The translations under genes and the position numbers were made by a program. Shown one piece after another: positions 35,346 to 46,954 of a DNA stretch of 64,000 bases. The notes under the pieces are model-generated. The model was given only the letters and a program-made list of their open reading frames with translations, was not told the DNA's origin and made no database searches. Position 1 is the first letter of the stretch. The number at the start of each line of letters is the position of its first letter. The stretch is from Burkholderiaceae bacterium (GTDB lineage Bacteria; Pseudomonadota; Gammaproteobacteria; Burkholderiales; Burkholderiaceae_F): positions 1 to 64,000 of the forward strand of contig JAFAIM010000020.1 of assembly GCA_019236735.1 (NCBI GenBank), given 5' to 3'.

Positions 35346-35693
35346 GGAATCGAACCCGCGTCCGCAAGCGGTCCGCAGGCGGCTCTACATGCGTAGCCGG
35401 TTTATTGGATCTCGCCGCGCGCTTGGCCAACCGGCGGGCCGGCGCGCAACCAGTCGCTTGATCTCGACGCAGGCGCCACGACTTCGCCTACGTCCAGCCA
35501 CTGAAAATGGCGCTGCTGCCGGTTGCCCGGCCTAGCCCAGTGGCAGGCTAGTGCAGCGTCTCACCGGGATTAAGCGGCGAGAGCGAAACGCTCGTCGTTG
35601 GCGTTTGTATGGCTTCCAGTGGATTTACGAGGTGACTGGTCCTCGGCATGCACCGCTCTGTTTCTCTACCTGCGTCGAAACCAGGTCGCCCCC
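35332..35693 (-). ncRNA. ssrA: Transfer-messenger RNA (tmRNA)
   Basis: 362 bases. The 5' end reads GGGGGCGACCTGGTTTCGAC and the 3' end CGGGTTCGATTCCCGCCGCC followed by TCCACCA, forming the tRNA-like half with a T loop (TTCGATT) and a 7-bp acceptor stem. The 3' CCA is encoded. The resume codon and tag lie at 35570-35602: GCC AAC GAC GAG CGT TTC GCT CTC GCC GCT TAA, giving ANDERFALAA. tmRNA frees stalled ribosomes with SmpB and marks proteins for proteolysis. This tag is typical of Burkholderiales. Confidence 0.97.
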
Positions 35694-35708
35694 AGTACCG
35701 ACAGCGCT

Positions 35709-35714
35709 ATTGTA
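35709..35714 (-). promoter_or_regulatory. Predicted -10 element of the ssrA promoter
   Basis: On the minus strand TACAAT lies 15 bases before the mature tmRNA 5' end, leaving room for a short leader that RNase P removes. A matching -35 hexamer at the right spacing is not clear. Confidence 0.4.
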
Positions 35715-35780
35715 TGGGGATATGCGGGCGGCGAGGCGTTATCGGAAGATGCCGGACACGCCCAACGGTGGAGACAAAAC

Positions 35781-37121
35781 ATGAACCGCCAGCGTACCGA
35801 ATGGATCCGGGCCTTTTTGGCTTGGTTGCTGCTGCTAGCGGCCGTCGCCTTCTCGACTGCGGCTGGCGCAGACGAGACGTGCAACTCGCCGTACACGTCC
35901 GGCCTGATCAGAGGCCAGGAGGACTACGTGCAGGTCTGGACGCTCGGGGTCGAGGGATGGGGCGATGGCTCGGACAAGCTGGTGACAGTGGACGCGAATC
36001 CTCGCTCGAAGACGTACGGCAAAGTGGTGAACAGCGTCTCGGTGGGCGGCCGCGGCGAGGCGCACCACATGGGCTTCACGGACGACCGCCGCTACCTGTG
36101 GGCCGGGGGCCTGGACGACAGCAAGATCTTCGTGTTCGACGTCGGCACCGATCCTTCCAAGCCGAAACTGGCCCGCACGATCTCCGACCTGACCGAACGC
36201 ACCGGCCTGGTCGGACCGCATACGTTCTACGCGCTGCCGGGGCGGATGCTGGTCGGCAACCTGTCCAACCGCGCCGACAACGGCGGTGTCACCGGAATGG
36301 CGCTCTACAACAACAGGGGCGAATTCGTGCAGAAGTACATGATGCCGACCGGCACCGTGCAAGGGGCAAAGGGCGACGGTTATGGATACGACGTCGCCAT
36401 TAATCCGCGCAAGAACGCACTGCTGACTTCCAGTTTCACCGGCCGCGACAACTATATGCGCGACTTGGGAGCGCTGATTAAGGACCCGGTCGCGATGAAG
36501 CACTTCGGCCACACGATGGTTCTGTGGGACCTGAAGGCGATGCAGCCGCGCCAAATCCTCGATGTCCCAGGCGCTCCGCTGGAGATTCGCTGGTCGCTCA
36601 ATTCGAAGGACAACTGGGCCATTACCGCCGCTGCTCTCACATCGAAGCTGTGGCTGATCCGGCAGGGAGCCGGCGGCGAGTGGCAGGTCAAGGAGGTAGG
36701 CACGATCGGCGATCCTGCCAAGGTGCCGCTGCCGGTGGATATCTCGATCCGGGCCGACGCCAAGGGGTTGTGGGTCAACACCTTCATGGACGGCATGACA
36801 CGCTACTTCGACATCTCGGATCCGGAGCATCCGAAGCAGACGTACGAGAAGCACACCGGCTCCCAGGTGAACATGATCAGCGAGTCCTGGGATGGCAAGC
36901 GCATCTACATCACGTCCAGCCTGCTGTCGCACTGGGACAAGACCGGCGCCGACAACGAGCAGTTCCTGCGCGCGTTCCGCTGGGACGGCAAACAGTTGAC
37001 GCCCGCTTTCGAGATCGATTTTGCGAAGGAGAAGCTGGGGCGGCCTCACCACATGAAATTCAGCGCGCGTCCGACCGGAACCGCGGCGCTCGACAGTGCT
37101 CCCCTTGGATCGGCTTACTGA
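35781..37121 (+). CDS. mtoX: Methanethiol oxidase, selenium-binding-protein 56 family
   Basis: 446 residues with an N-terminal signal (FLAWLLLLAAVAFSTAAGA), so it is exported. The SBP56 beta-propeller motifs are present: RGEAHHMGFTDDRRYLWAGG, LPGRMLVGNLSN, GYGYDVAINPRKN, HFGHTMVLWDLK and RPHHMKFS near the end with copper-ligand-type histidines. Bacterial members oxidise methanethiol to formaldehyde, hydrogen sulfide and peroxide in the periplasm and need copper. The next gene is a SCO1-type copper chaperone, the known partner. I chose the ATG at 35781 because it directly precedes the signal sequence. Confidence 0.88.
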   Translation: MNRQRTEWIRAFLAWLLLLAAVAFSTAAGADETCNSPYTSGLIRGQEDYVQVWTLGVEGWGDGSDKLVTVDANPRSKTYGKVVNSVSVGGRGEAHHMGFTDDRRYLWAGGLDDSKIFVFDVGTDPSKPKLARTISDLTERTGLVGPHTFYALPGRMLVGNLSNRADNGGVTGMALYNNRGEFVQKYMMPTGTVQGAKGDGYGYDVAINPRKNALLTSSFTGRDNYMRDLGALIKDPVAMKHFGHTMVLWDLKAMQPRQILDVPGAPLEIRWSLNSKDNWAITAAALTSKLWLIRQGAGGEWQVKEVGTIGDPAKVPLPVDISIRADAKGLWVNTFMDGMTRYFDISDPEHPKQTYEKHTGSQVNMISESWDGKRIYITSSLLSHWDKTGADNEQFLRAFRWDGKQLTPAFEIDFAKEKLGRPHHMKFSARPTGTAALDSAPLGSAY

Positions 37122-37902
37122 AAGCGCCAGGCGTGCCTGTGCACGGCGCGCAATCGCTCGCCCGCTGGCTGCGCTATCCCTCTTTGCTCTGAGCGGCGGT
37201 GCGGGTGCTGCGCAGGACCCTGGCCCGCCGCGGGCGCCACGGATGCAATTCGTTCCGCCCGCTGCCGGTACGTATTCGTTGCAACGAATACAGGCGAGCC
37301 CCGACGCTGCGTTGATGGATGCGTCGGCCCATCCGCGCCGGCTGCGCGATCTGACGCGCGGAAAGATCACGCTGCTGACGTTCTTCTACACCCACTGTTC
37401 CGATCCGCTGGGCTGCCCGTTCGCCTTGGGGCTGATGAGCTCGCTGCGTGAGCGCATCGCCGCAGAGTCGGACTTGCCCGCCAACGTACGCTTCGTCAGC
37501 ATCAGTTTCGATCCTGCACGCGACTCGCCGAGGCAGCTGCGCGGCTACGCTCGCGACGTGGCCTCGCACGCCGGCCCCGAATGGGATTTCCTGACCGCTG
37601 CGTCGATGGCCGAGCTGCAACCCCTTCTCGAAGACTTCGGCCAGGACGTTCGCATCGAGCGCGACGCGAGCGGGCGCAAGGTCACCGCGATCGACCACAT
37701 GCTGAAGCTGTTCCTGATCGATCCGAGCGGAACGGTGCGCGAGATCTATGCGCTGGACTTTCTGCAACCGGACGTGATGTTGAACGACATCCGCACGCTG
37801 CGGATGGAGGATCATCACTCCAGCCAGGCGAGCAATTCCTCGGGCCGGCCGATCACCAAATCGGCGCCCCAGGCCGCGACGTCGTCAGCACCTCCCAGAT
37901 AG
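37096..37902 (+). CDS. SCO1/SenC-family protein, partner of methanethiol oxidase
   Basis: 268 residues with a signal peptide (AALSLFALSGGAGA). The thioredoxin fold is seen in LTRGKITLLTFFYTHC and RFVSISFDPARDSPRQL, with the copper-binding histidine in IDHMLKLFLID. The two cysteines are in HCSDPLGC, five residues apart, instead of the usual CxxxC. It probably delivers copper to the methanethiol oxidase, with which it overlaps by 26 bases. The last 30 residues (SSQASNSSGRP...) are low complexity and lie antisense to the end of gph (88-base tail-to-tail overlap), so the original stop may have been lost. Confidence 0.85.
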   Translation: MLPLDRLTESARRACARRAIARPLAALSLFALSGGAGAAQDPGPPRAPRMQFVPPAAGTYSLQRIQASPDAALMDASAHPRRLRDLTRGKITLLTFFYTHCSDPLGCPFALGLMSSLRERIAAESDLPANVRFVSISFDPARDSPRQLRGYARDVASHAGPEWDFLTAASMAELQPLLEDFGQDVRIERDASGRKVTAIDHMLKLFLIDPSGTVREIYALDFLQPDVMLNDIRTLRMEDHHSSQASNSSGRPITKSAPQAATSSAPPR

Positions 37903-38510
37903 CCGTAGGCGGCCACCACCGTGCGCACGCCGGCAGCGCGCCCGGCTTCGATGTCGCGCGGGTCGTCGCCGACGTAGATGCACTCGCCGGCCGGTGTCGC
38001 GCATTCCTGCAGTGCCCGCAAGATCGGTGCGGGATCCGGTTTTGGGCGTGCCGCTGTATCGCCGCTGACGACGCACGCGGCGCGCGACTCCAGTCCCAGT
38101 GCCCGCAGCAGCGGCCCGGTAAACCGGGCGGGCTTGTTGGTGACCACACCCCATCGCCGCTGCGAAGCTTCGATCGCCGCCAGCGTCTGCTGGACTCCTT
38201 GGTACAGGCGCGAGTGCACACATAGAGCCTGCTCGTAGTGGTCCAGGAACTCGGCGCGCAGCTCTTCGTAGCCGGCGTCGCCCGGTCCGATCCCAAAGGC
38301 TTGGCGAATCAGTCCGCGTGCGCCGTGGCTGGTCCAGGGGCGCAGGTCCTGCGGCGGCGTTGGCGCCAGGCGACGCCGGATTCGGCATTGATTGACCGCG
38401 GCAGCCAGATCCTCAGCGGTGTCGACGAGCGTTCCATCCAGGTCGAACAGCACGAGCGTCGTGCGCGCCTGCAATGCAGGCGCGACGCTGCTCACGGATT
38501 CTTTCGGCAT
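37815..38510 (-). CDS. gph: Phosphoglycolate phosphatase, HAD family
   Basis: 231 residues. Motif I is VLFDLDGTLVDTAED, with the two catalytic aspartates. Motif II is VVTNKPARFTGPLL, and the end has KPDPAPIL and YVGDDPRDIEAGRAAGV with motifs III and IV. A helical cap (RRLAPTPPQDLRPWTSHGARGLI) matches Gph. It removes 2-phosphoglycolate formed by DNA repair. Its start overlaps the end of ubiG by 19 bases; the ubiG-gph pair is typical of betaproteobacteria. Confidence 0.92.
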   Translation of the reverse strand: MPKESVSSVAPALQARTTLVLFDLDGTLVDTAEDLAAAVNQCRIRRRLAPTPPQDLRPWTSHGARGLIRQAFGIGPGDAGYEELRAEFLDHYEQALCVHSRLYQGVQQTLAAIEASQRRWGVVTNKPARFTGPLLRALGLESRAACVVSGDTAARPKPDPAPILRALQECATPAGECIYVGDDPRDIEAGRAAGVRTVVAAYGYLGGADDVAAWGADLVIGRPEELLAWLE

Positions 38511-39187
38511 GCCATCAGGTAGTTGACGCGCGCGTCCACGCCCAGCTGGTACTCGCGAGTGAGCGGCGAGTACGACATCCCGCGCACTTCCTCGACCTCG
38601 AGCTGAGCCCCGCGTGCCGCGTTCGCCAGTTCGCTAGGGCGTATGAAACGGGCGTATTCGTGGGTGCCGCGCGGCAACAAGCGCAGTACGTATTCGGCGC
38701 CGACGATCGCCAGCAGGAAGGCGCGCGCGTTGCGGTTGATCGTCGAGAAGAACACCCAACCCTGCGGGCGCGCCAGCGCCGCGCAAGCCGTCACCGTCGA
38801 TTCCGGGTCCGGCACGTGCTCGAGCAGTTCCATGCAGGTGACGACGTCGTACGAGCCAGCCTCTTCGCGTGCCAGATCCTCGGCGCTGGAGGGGCGATAG
38901 CGTACGCGCGCGCCGCTTTCGAGCGCGTGCAGTTGCGCAACGCGCAACGGCTTGTCGGCCAGGTCGATCCCCAGCACGTCGGCGCCGCGCGCGCTCATCG
39001 CTTCCGACAGGATGCCGCCGCCGCAACCGACGTCAACGACCCGTTTCCCGGCAAGCGGCGCGCGCTGGTCGATCCAATCCAGGCGCAGTGGATTGATTTC
39101 GTGCAGTGGACGAAACGACCCGGCCGGGTCCCACCAGCGGTGCGCCAGCTCGCTGAATTTCTGCAGCTCGGCCGGGTCGACGTTCAT
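38492..39187 (-). CDS. ubiG: Ubiquinone biosynthesis O-methyltransferase
   Basis: 231 residues. The start MNVDPAELQKFSELAHRWWD and the SAM site VVDVGCGGGILSEAM are diagnostic, followed by GIDLADKPL and a motif with VTCMELLEHVPDP. YSPLTREYQLGVDARVNYL near the end is the UbiG C terminus. It performs both O-methylations in ubiquinone synthesis at the membrane surface. The ATG lies right after the end of the ompA remnant, in the position that intact ompA has in related genomes. Confidence 0.95.
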   Translation of the reverse strand: MNVDPAELQKFSELAHRWWDPAGSFRPLHEINPLRLDWIDQRAPLAGKRVVDVGCGGGILSEAMSARGADVLGIDLADKPLRVAQLHALESGARVRYRPSSAEDLAREEAGSYDVVTCMELLEHVPDPESTVTACAALARPQGWVFFSTINRNARAFLLAIVGAEYVLRLLPRGTHEYARFIRPSELANAARGAQLEVEEVRGMSYSPLTREYQLGVDARVNYLMACRKNP

Positions 39188-39399
39188 CCAACCATCAATG
39201 CACGATCGTGCGCGAATCCGTCCACGTGCACTTCCACGCGACGGTTCTGCGCACGGCCCTCCTTGGTCGCGTTGCTTGCGACCGGGTCACGCTTCCCACG
39301 CCCCTCGGTGTCGATCAGGCCCGAGTCGACACCCTTGCTGGTCAGGTAGTCGCGCACGGAATCGGCCGGCAATCGAGCCTCTTGAATATACAGCAGCAC
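39184..39399 (-). pseudogene. OmpA C-terminal remnant
   Basis: Only about 60 residues of the peptidoglycan-binding OmpA domain survive: DSVRDYLTSKGVDSGLIDTEGRGK and DPVASNATKEGRAQNRRVEV. The beta-barrel, the linker and the first half of the OmpA-like domain are missing upstream, where another gene (the amidohydrolase) begins within 60 bases. The surviving part has no start of its own beyond a GTG. In Burkholderiales an intact ompA often stands before ubiG, so this is a deletion relic. Confidence 0.85.
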
Positions 39400-39454
39400 A
39401 TATTCAGCAGCGCAGATCCCGTAAACGCGTCTTGAGCGTCTTGGTTCTTGTCTC

Positions 39455-40810
39455 TTACGTGACTCGCAAAGGACTTGCGCGACCCGCTGCGTGGACCCGA
39501 GCCTGCCAGTACAGCGCCGAAGCGGCGATCGGTTCGTAGTCGACCTGCCGTTCGTTTCGCATGATGCGACGGTCGGCGACGACCCGGTCGCCCGCCACCC
39601 AGACGCCGCTCACGTGCTCCCGGCCGGCGCAATAGACGAGCTGGGAAACCACGTCTGGGCATGGCTGCGTCTCGGGACCCGACAGGTCCACCGCGATCAG
39701 ATCGGCGTTCTTGCCAACCTCGATCGACCCAATCTGATCGCTCAGTCCGAGCGCGCCGGCTGCGTGCATCGTGGCGCATTCCAGTGCCTGCCAGGCCGGC
39801 AGGGCGGAGGCGTCGTTGGCGGCCCCCTTCGCCAGCAGCGCGGCCAGGCGCATTTCTTCGAACAAGTCCAGCCGGTTGTTGCTGGCAGCCCCATCGGTTC
39901 CGAACGCCACTTTGACACCCTGACCCAGCAGCGCCGCCGTCGGCGCGAACCCGCTGGCCAGTTTCAGGTTCGACGCCGGGCAATGCGCGACGCTGGCGCC
40001 GCGCTGCGCCAGCCGTGCGATCTCCTCGGGAAGCAAGTGGACCGCGTGAACCGCGAGCAGCCGTTCGCTCACCAGGCCGAGCCGATCGAGCCGCTCCAGC
40101 GGGCGCACGCCGTGCAATCGGACCGATTCTTCGACCTCAGCGGCCGTCTCGTGCACGTGCGTGTGGACCGGAACATCGAGCTCCTCGGCCAGCATCGCGA
40201 CGCGCGCGAGCGTGGCGTCTGCCACCGTGTAGGGTGCGTGTGGTGCGAGGGAAAAGCCCACCAGCGGTTCGCCGCGCAAAGCATCCCGCGCGGCAAGGCC
40301 TTTGCGCAGGTAGTCGTCGGCATCGGCAGCGTATGCGCTGGGAAACTCCAGCGCGATGATGCCGACCACGCAGCGCATTCCCAGCTCGGCGAACGCGCGC
40401 GCTGCCTGCTCAGGGAAGAAGTACATGTCGTTACAGCAGGTGATGCCGGCCCGCAGCATCTCGGCCGCGGCCAGTCGCGTGCCGTCGTATACGAAGCGTT
40501 CGCTCACCAGCGCCCGCTCGAGCGGCCATATCCGCTCGTTCAGCCAGCGCGCCAGCGGCAGGTCGTCGCCGGCTCCGCGCAGCAGATTCATCGCCGCGTG
40601 CGCATGCGCGTTGATCAACCCGGGTGCCAGCACGTGCTGCGGCAGCTCGACATGGCGGACAGGCGCGAACTGCGTGCGCGCCAGCGCCGTTGGCAAAACC
40701 GCGGCGATGCGGCCACCTTCGACGGCCACCGAGTGATCGGCCAGCACCGCTCCTCGCGGGACCACGGGCACCACCCAGCGGGCGCTGATCAGCGTATCGA
40801 CGGGTCGCAA
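39455..40810 (-). CDS. mtaD: TRZ/ATZ-family amidohydrolase, 5-methylthioadenosine/SAH deaminase-like
   Basis: 451 residues. The metal site begins [17 protein letters not shown], with two histidines. The later ligands are in [16 protein letters not shown] and [18 protein letters not shown], the latter string typical of MTA/SAH deaminases. The end has ADLIAVDL. It probably deaminates methylthioadenosine or S-adenosylhomocysteine. I set the start at a TTG (40810) because GGAGG stands seven bases before it and homologues start just there; a longer reading from 40924 would overlap gyrA on the other strand. It is divergent from gyrA. Confidence 0.85.
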   Translation of the reverse strand: MRPVDTLISARWVVPVVPRGAVLADHSVAVEGGRIAAVLPTALARTQFAPVRHVELPQHVLAPGLINAHAHAAMNLLRGAGDDLPLARWLNERIWPLERALVSERFVYDGTRLAAAEMLRAGITCCNDMYFFPEQAARAFAELGMRCVVGIIALEFPSAYAADADDYLRKGLAARDALRGEPLVGFSLAPHAPYTVADATLARVAMLAEELDVPVHTHVHETAAEVEESVRLHGVRPLERLDRLGLVSERLLAVHAVHLLPEEIARLAQRGASVAHCPASNLKLASGFAPTAALLGQGVKVAFGTDGAASNNRLDLFEEMRLAALLAKGAANDASALPAWQALECATMHAAGALGLSDQIGSIEVGKNADLIAVDLSGPETQPCPDVVSQLVYCAGREHVSGVWVAGDRVVADRRIMRNERQVDYEPIAASALYWQARVHAAGRASPLRVT

Positions 40811-40894
40811 GCCCTCGCCTCCACACGAACTTTCGAGAGCGCCGTTATACCAAGGCGGCAGCTCGGATGGCGAGGGACACGAAGGGGTCACTGG

Positions 40895-40900
40895 TAAAAT
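40895..40900 (+). promoter_or_regulatory. Possible -10 element of the gyrA promoter
   Basis: TAAAAT lies 22 bases ahead of the gyrA start codon in the only AT-rich spot of the divergent gap. No convincing -35 element is at 16-18 bases distance. Confidence 0.3.
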
Positions 40901-40922
40901 TGAGCGCCTCAACGTAGCTGCC

Positions 40923-43595
<2,673 letters not shown>

Positions 43596-43597
43596 TT

Positions 43598-44683
43598 TTG
43601 CGGCGCGTCTTCAATTTCTCCGCCGGTCCCGGCGCCGTGCCCGAAGAGTGTCTGGCGCAGGCGCGCGACGAAATGCTCGACTGGCAGCAACTGGGCTACT
43701 CGGTGATCGAGGCCAGCCATCGCAGCGAGCGATTCATCGAGCTGATGCACGAGACCGCCGCGCTGGTGCGCGAGCTTCTCGCTGTGCCGGCATCACACGA
43801 TGTACTGCTGCTGCAAGGTGGGGCGCACCTGCAATTCGCGATGGTGCCGCTGAACCTTCTGGGCGGATCGGATCGAGCCGATTATCTGGATACGGGCGCT
43901 TGGTCGCAGACGGCGATCGAAGAAGCACGCCGCTGGTGCCAAGTGAGCCTTGCCGCCAGCGGTGCTCAAGCAGGCTACACCTGCACGCCGTCGCAGAACG
44001 AGCTGCGGCTCGATCCAGCGGCGGCCTACGTGCACTACTGCAGCAACGAGACGATCGACGGGGTGGAGTTTCCGTACGTCCCCGACACCGGCGCGGTGCC
44101 GCTGGTGGCCGACGCGTCGTCGCACTTGATGTCGCGTCCGCTGGATATCGCTCGCTACGGGCTGATCTACGCGGGAGCTCAGAAGAACCTGGGGCCTGCC
44201 GGCCTGTGCGTGGTGATCGTTCGGCAGGACCTTCTCGGCCGTTGTGCGCCCACCACGCCGACGATGCTCGACTATCGCACGCACGCTCGGGTGGGTTCCG
44301 GCTACAACACGCCGCCCACATTTTCGGTGTACTTTGCCTGTCTGGTATTGCGCTGGCTTAAGCGCCAGGGCGGCGTGGCCGCGATCGAACAGCGCAATAT
44401 CGGGAAGGCGCAGCTCTTGTACGGGGCGATCGACCAGTCGGAGGGCTTCTACGTGAACCGCGTTCGTGCGGCCGACCGCTCGCGAATGAATGTGCCGTTT
44501 TTTTTGCGCAACAACAGCTTGCTGGAGGAGTTCCTGCGCGGAGCCGGCGAGCGGGACCTTGTGCAGCTGCGCGGCCATCGGCGTCTAGGCGGCGTGCGCG
44601 CGAGCCTATACAACGCGATGCCGTTAGCGGGCGTGCAGGCGCTCGTTTCCTTCATGCGCGAATTCGCGCAGCGCCATGGGTAA
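43598..44683 (+). CDS. serC: Phosphoserine aminotransferase
   Basis: 361 residues. It makes 3-phosphoserine from 3-phosphohydroxypyruvate in serine synthesis, and also acts in pyridoxine synthesis. The N terminus RVFNFSAGPGAVPEECL, the lysine that holds pyridoxal phosphate in YAGAQKNLGPAG, and the C-terminal LGGVRASLYNAMPL are diagnostic. A TTG at 43598 is the only start that gives the full N terminus and lies two bases after the gyrA stop. The end overlaps the pheA start by eight bases. Confidence 0.95.
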   Translation: MRRVFNFSAGPGAVPEECLAQARDEMLDWQQLGYSVIEASHRSERFIELMHETAALVRELLAVPASHDVLLLQGGAHLQFAMVPLNLLGGSDRADYLDTGAWSQTAIEEARRWCQVSLAASGAQAGYTCTPSQNELRLDPAAAYVHYCSNETIDGVEFPYVPDTGAVPLVADASSHLMSRPLDIARYGLIYAGAQKNLGPAGLCVVIVRQDLLGRCAPTTPTMLDYRTHARVGSGYNTPPTFSVYFACLVLRWLKRQGGVAAIEQRNIGKAQLLYGAIDQSEGFYVNRVRAADRSRMNVPFFLRNNSLLEEFLRGAGERDLVQLRGHRRLGGVRASLYNAMPLAGVQALVSFMREFAQRHG

Positions 44684-45788
44684 AAAAGCGGACAGTGGTG
44701 CGCCCACCGAGGCGCCCAACGATGGCGCGCTTGCGCCGCTACGCGAAAAGATCGACGCGATCGATCGCCAGCTGATCGAGCTGCTGAATCTTCGCGCCGG
44801 TCTTGCAGCCGAGGTCGGCCGGCACAAATCCAGGCACGGTCTGCCGGTGTACCGGCCGGAGCGCGAGGTCGGGGTGCTGCGCGCGGTCACTGCCTTGAAC
44901 CCGGGCCCGCTGAATGCCGCCACGCTCGAAGCCATCTTCCGGGAGATCATCTCAGCCTGCCGAGCGCTCGAGCAGCCGCTGTCGGTGGCGTTCCTCGGGC
45001 CGGCGGGGACGTTCTCCGAGCTGGCGGCGCTACGCCAGTTCGGCAACGGCGTGCGGATGGATCCATGCGCGTCGATCGACGACGTGTTCCAGGCCGCCGA
45101 GAGCGCACGCTCCGACTACGCGGTGGTGCCGGTGGAAAATTCGACCGAAGGAGCGGTGAGCCGCACGCTCGATCTTCTGCTGTCGACCGGTCTGAGAATC
45201 ATTTCGGAGGTATCGGTGCCGGTGCAGCATCACCTGCTGACGCTGAGCGGGACGCTCGAGGGGATCGCACGTGTGTTCGCGCATCCGCAGGCGCTGGCTC
45301 AGTGCCACAACTGGCTGAACCAGAGCGTCCCGGCGCTGCAGCGTGTTCAGGTGGCGAGCAATGCAGAAGCAGCACGCCAGGCTTCACTCGATCCGGCGGG
45401 CGCGGCCGTGGCGGGAGAGAATGCGGCGCTGCTGTATGGGCTGACGGCGGTGGCGCGCCAAATCCAGGACGATCCGCAGAACCGCACCCGCTTCCTGGTG
45501 CTTGGGCCGCAGCAGTGTGCGCCGACCGGGCAGGACAAGACGTCGCTGATCCTGTCGGTCCACAACCGCGCGGGCGCCGTCCATCACATGCTGGCGCCGC
45601 TGGCGCAGCACGGTGTTTCGATGACGCGTTTCGAGTCGCGCCCCGCGCGCACCGGCGGCTGGGAGTACTACTTCTATGTCGACGTTGAGGGGCACGAGAC
45701 CGATCCGCCAGTGGCCGCTGCGCTCGCAGAGCTGCAGCTGACGTGTGCGTTCTTCCGCTGCCTGGGTTCCTATCCGAGGGGTGCGTGA
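44676..45788 (+). CDS. pheA: Bifunctional chorismate mutase/prephenate dehydratase (P-protein)
   Basis: 370 residues. The first 100 form an AroQ-type chorismate mutase (LREKIDAIDRQLIELLNLRAGL, ...VGRHKSRHGLPVYRPERE). Then the prephenate dehydratase domain starts with VAFLGPAGTFSELAALRQFG, with VVPVENSTEGAVS, and TRFLVLG. An ACT domain that senses phenylalanine ends it, with LSVHNRAGAVHHMLAPLAQHG and ESRPARTGGWEYYFY. It turns chorismate to phenylpyruvate. The gene overlaps serC at its start and hisC at its end. Confidence 0.96.
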   Translation: MGKKADSGAPTEAPNDGALAPLREKIDAIDRQLIELLNLRAGLAAEVGRHKSRHGLPVYRPEREVGVLRAVTALNPGPLNAATLEAIFREIISACRALEQPLSVAFLGPAGTFSELAALRQFGNGVRMDPCASIDDVFQAAESARSDYAVVPVENSTEGAVSRTLDLLLSTGLRIISEVSVPVQHHLLTLSGTLEGIARVFAHPQALAQCHNWLNQSVPALQRVQVASNAEAARQASLDPAGAAVAGENAALLYGLTAVARQIQDDPQNRTRFLVLGPQQCAPTGQDKTSLILSVHNRAGAVHHMLAPLAQHGVSMTRFESRPARTGGWEYYFYVDVEGHETDPPVAAALAELQLTCAFFRCLGSYPRGA

Positions 45789-46954
45789 AAACGGCTACAC
45801 CGGCGCAAGACGGCGTGGGTAGCTTGGCTGCAACCCCCGCGCGTGTTCTGCCGTACGTGCGGCAAATCGCGCCGTACCAGGGGGGCCGTCCGATCGAGGA
45901 AGTGGCCATCGAGCTCGGCGTGAAGCCCGAATCGGTCGTCAAGCTCGCCTCCAACGAAAACCCGCTCGGGATGCCGCCGGGTGCCCGCGCCGCGGCGGCC
46001 GAGGCGCTGGCCGACGTCGGCCGCTATCCCGACGGCAACGCCACCGCACTGAAAACGCAGCTCGCGCGCCGGCTGCATGTACCGATTTCCTGGCTGACTC
46101 TCGGCAACGGCAGCAACGACATCCTGGAGCTGGCAGCGGCGCTGACGCTCGCTCCGGGAGCCAGCTGCGTGTATTCGCAACACGCGTTTGCGGTCTACGC
46201 ACTGGCCACGCAGGCGCGCGGGGCGCGCGCGATCGAAACGCCGGCGCGCGATCTCGGACACGACCTTGCCGCAATGCGCGCATCGATCGCCGCCGATACG
46301 CGCCTCATTTACATCGCCAATCCGAACAATCCGACCGGCACCCTGCTGGCGCCCGATGCGTTGCAGGCGTTCGTTCGCGCGGTGCCACAGCACATACTGG
46401 TCGTGTTGGACGAGGCGTACAACGAATATCTGCCGCCGGCGGCGCGCTACGACAGCCTCGAGTGGGTGCGCGGGTGTCCGAACCTGGTCGTGACCCGCAC
46501 GTTCTCCAAGGTCTACGGCCTGGCTGGACTGCGGATCGGATATGGGATCTCCCAACAAGAAACGACGGACCTTCTGAACCGCGTGCGGCAGCCATTTAAC
46601 GCGAACTCCGTCGCACAGGCGGCTGCACGCGCTGCGCTGGAAGACGTCGAATTCGTCCGCCGCAGCGTTGAGCTGAACGAGCGCGGTCGCCTCCAGTTGT
46701 GCGGCGGTCTGGCGGCGATGGGGCTCGAACTGGCGCCGGCCAATGGAAACTTCGTGCTCGTTCGCATCGGGGCGGCAGACACGACAGACGCGGTCTACCG
46801 ACAGCTGCTGCAACTCGGAGTGATCGTGCGTCCGGTCGCCAACTACGGACTGCCGCACTGGCTGCGAATCACGATCGGCCTGCCGCAGGAGAACGAACGC
46901 CTGCTGCAGGCACTTCCGCAGGCGATGCAAGCCGCTGCCGCCGCCAAGCAGTGA
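45785..46954 (+). CDS. hisC: Histidinol-phosphate aminotransferase (HisC-type, aromatic cluster copy)
   Basis: 389 residues from a GTG that overlaps the pheA stop (GTGA). The fold-type I PLP motifs are KLASNENPLGMPP, GNGSNDILELAA, IANPNNPTGT, LDEAYNEYLP and the Schiff-base lysine in TRTFSKVYGLAGLRIGYG. In this gene cluster the enzyme is thought to transaminate aromatic keto acids (prephenate, phenylpyruvate) as well as histidinol phosphate. Its stop overlaps the tyrA start (GTGA). A longer reading by 14 codons was rejected because it lies inside pheA. Confidence 0.94.
   Translation: MKTATPAQDGVGSLAATPARVLPYVRQIAPYQGGRPIEEVAIELGVKPESVVKLASNENPLGMPPGARAAAAEALADVGRYPDGNATALKTQLARRLHVPISWLTLGNGSNDILELAAALTLAPGASCVYSQHAFAVYALATQARGARAIETPARDLGHDLAAMRASIAADTRLIYIANPNNPTGTLLAPDALQAFVRAVPQHILVVLDEAYNEYLPPAARYDSLEWVRGCPNLVVTRTFSKVYGLAGLRIGYGISQQETTDLLNRVRQPFNANSVAQAAARAALEDVEFVRRSVELNERGRLQLCGGLAAMGLELAPANGNFVLVRIGAADTTDAVYRQLLQLGVIVRPVANYGLPHWLRITIGLPQENERLLQALPQAMQAAAAAKQ

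Noticed and set aside
39342-39983. Gene overlapping the end of the amidohydrolase
   Set aside because: Another frame of the same strand with Arg/Gly-rich translation; the amidohydrolase frame has the conserved C terminus.
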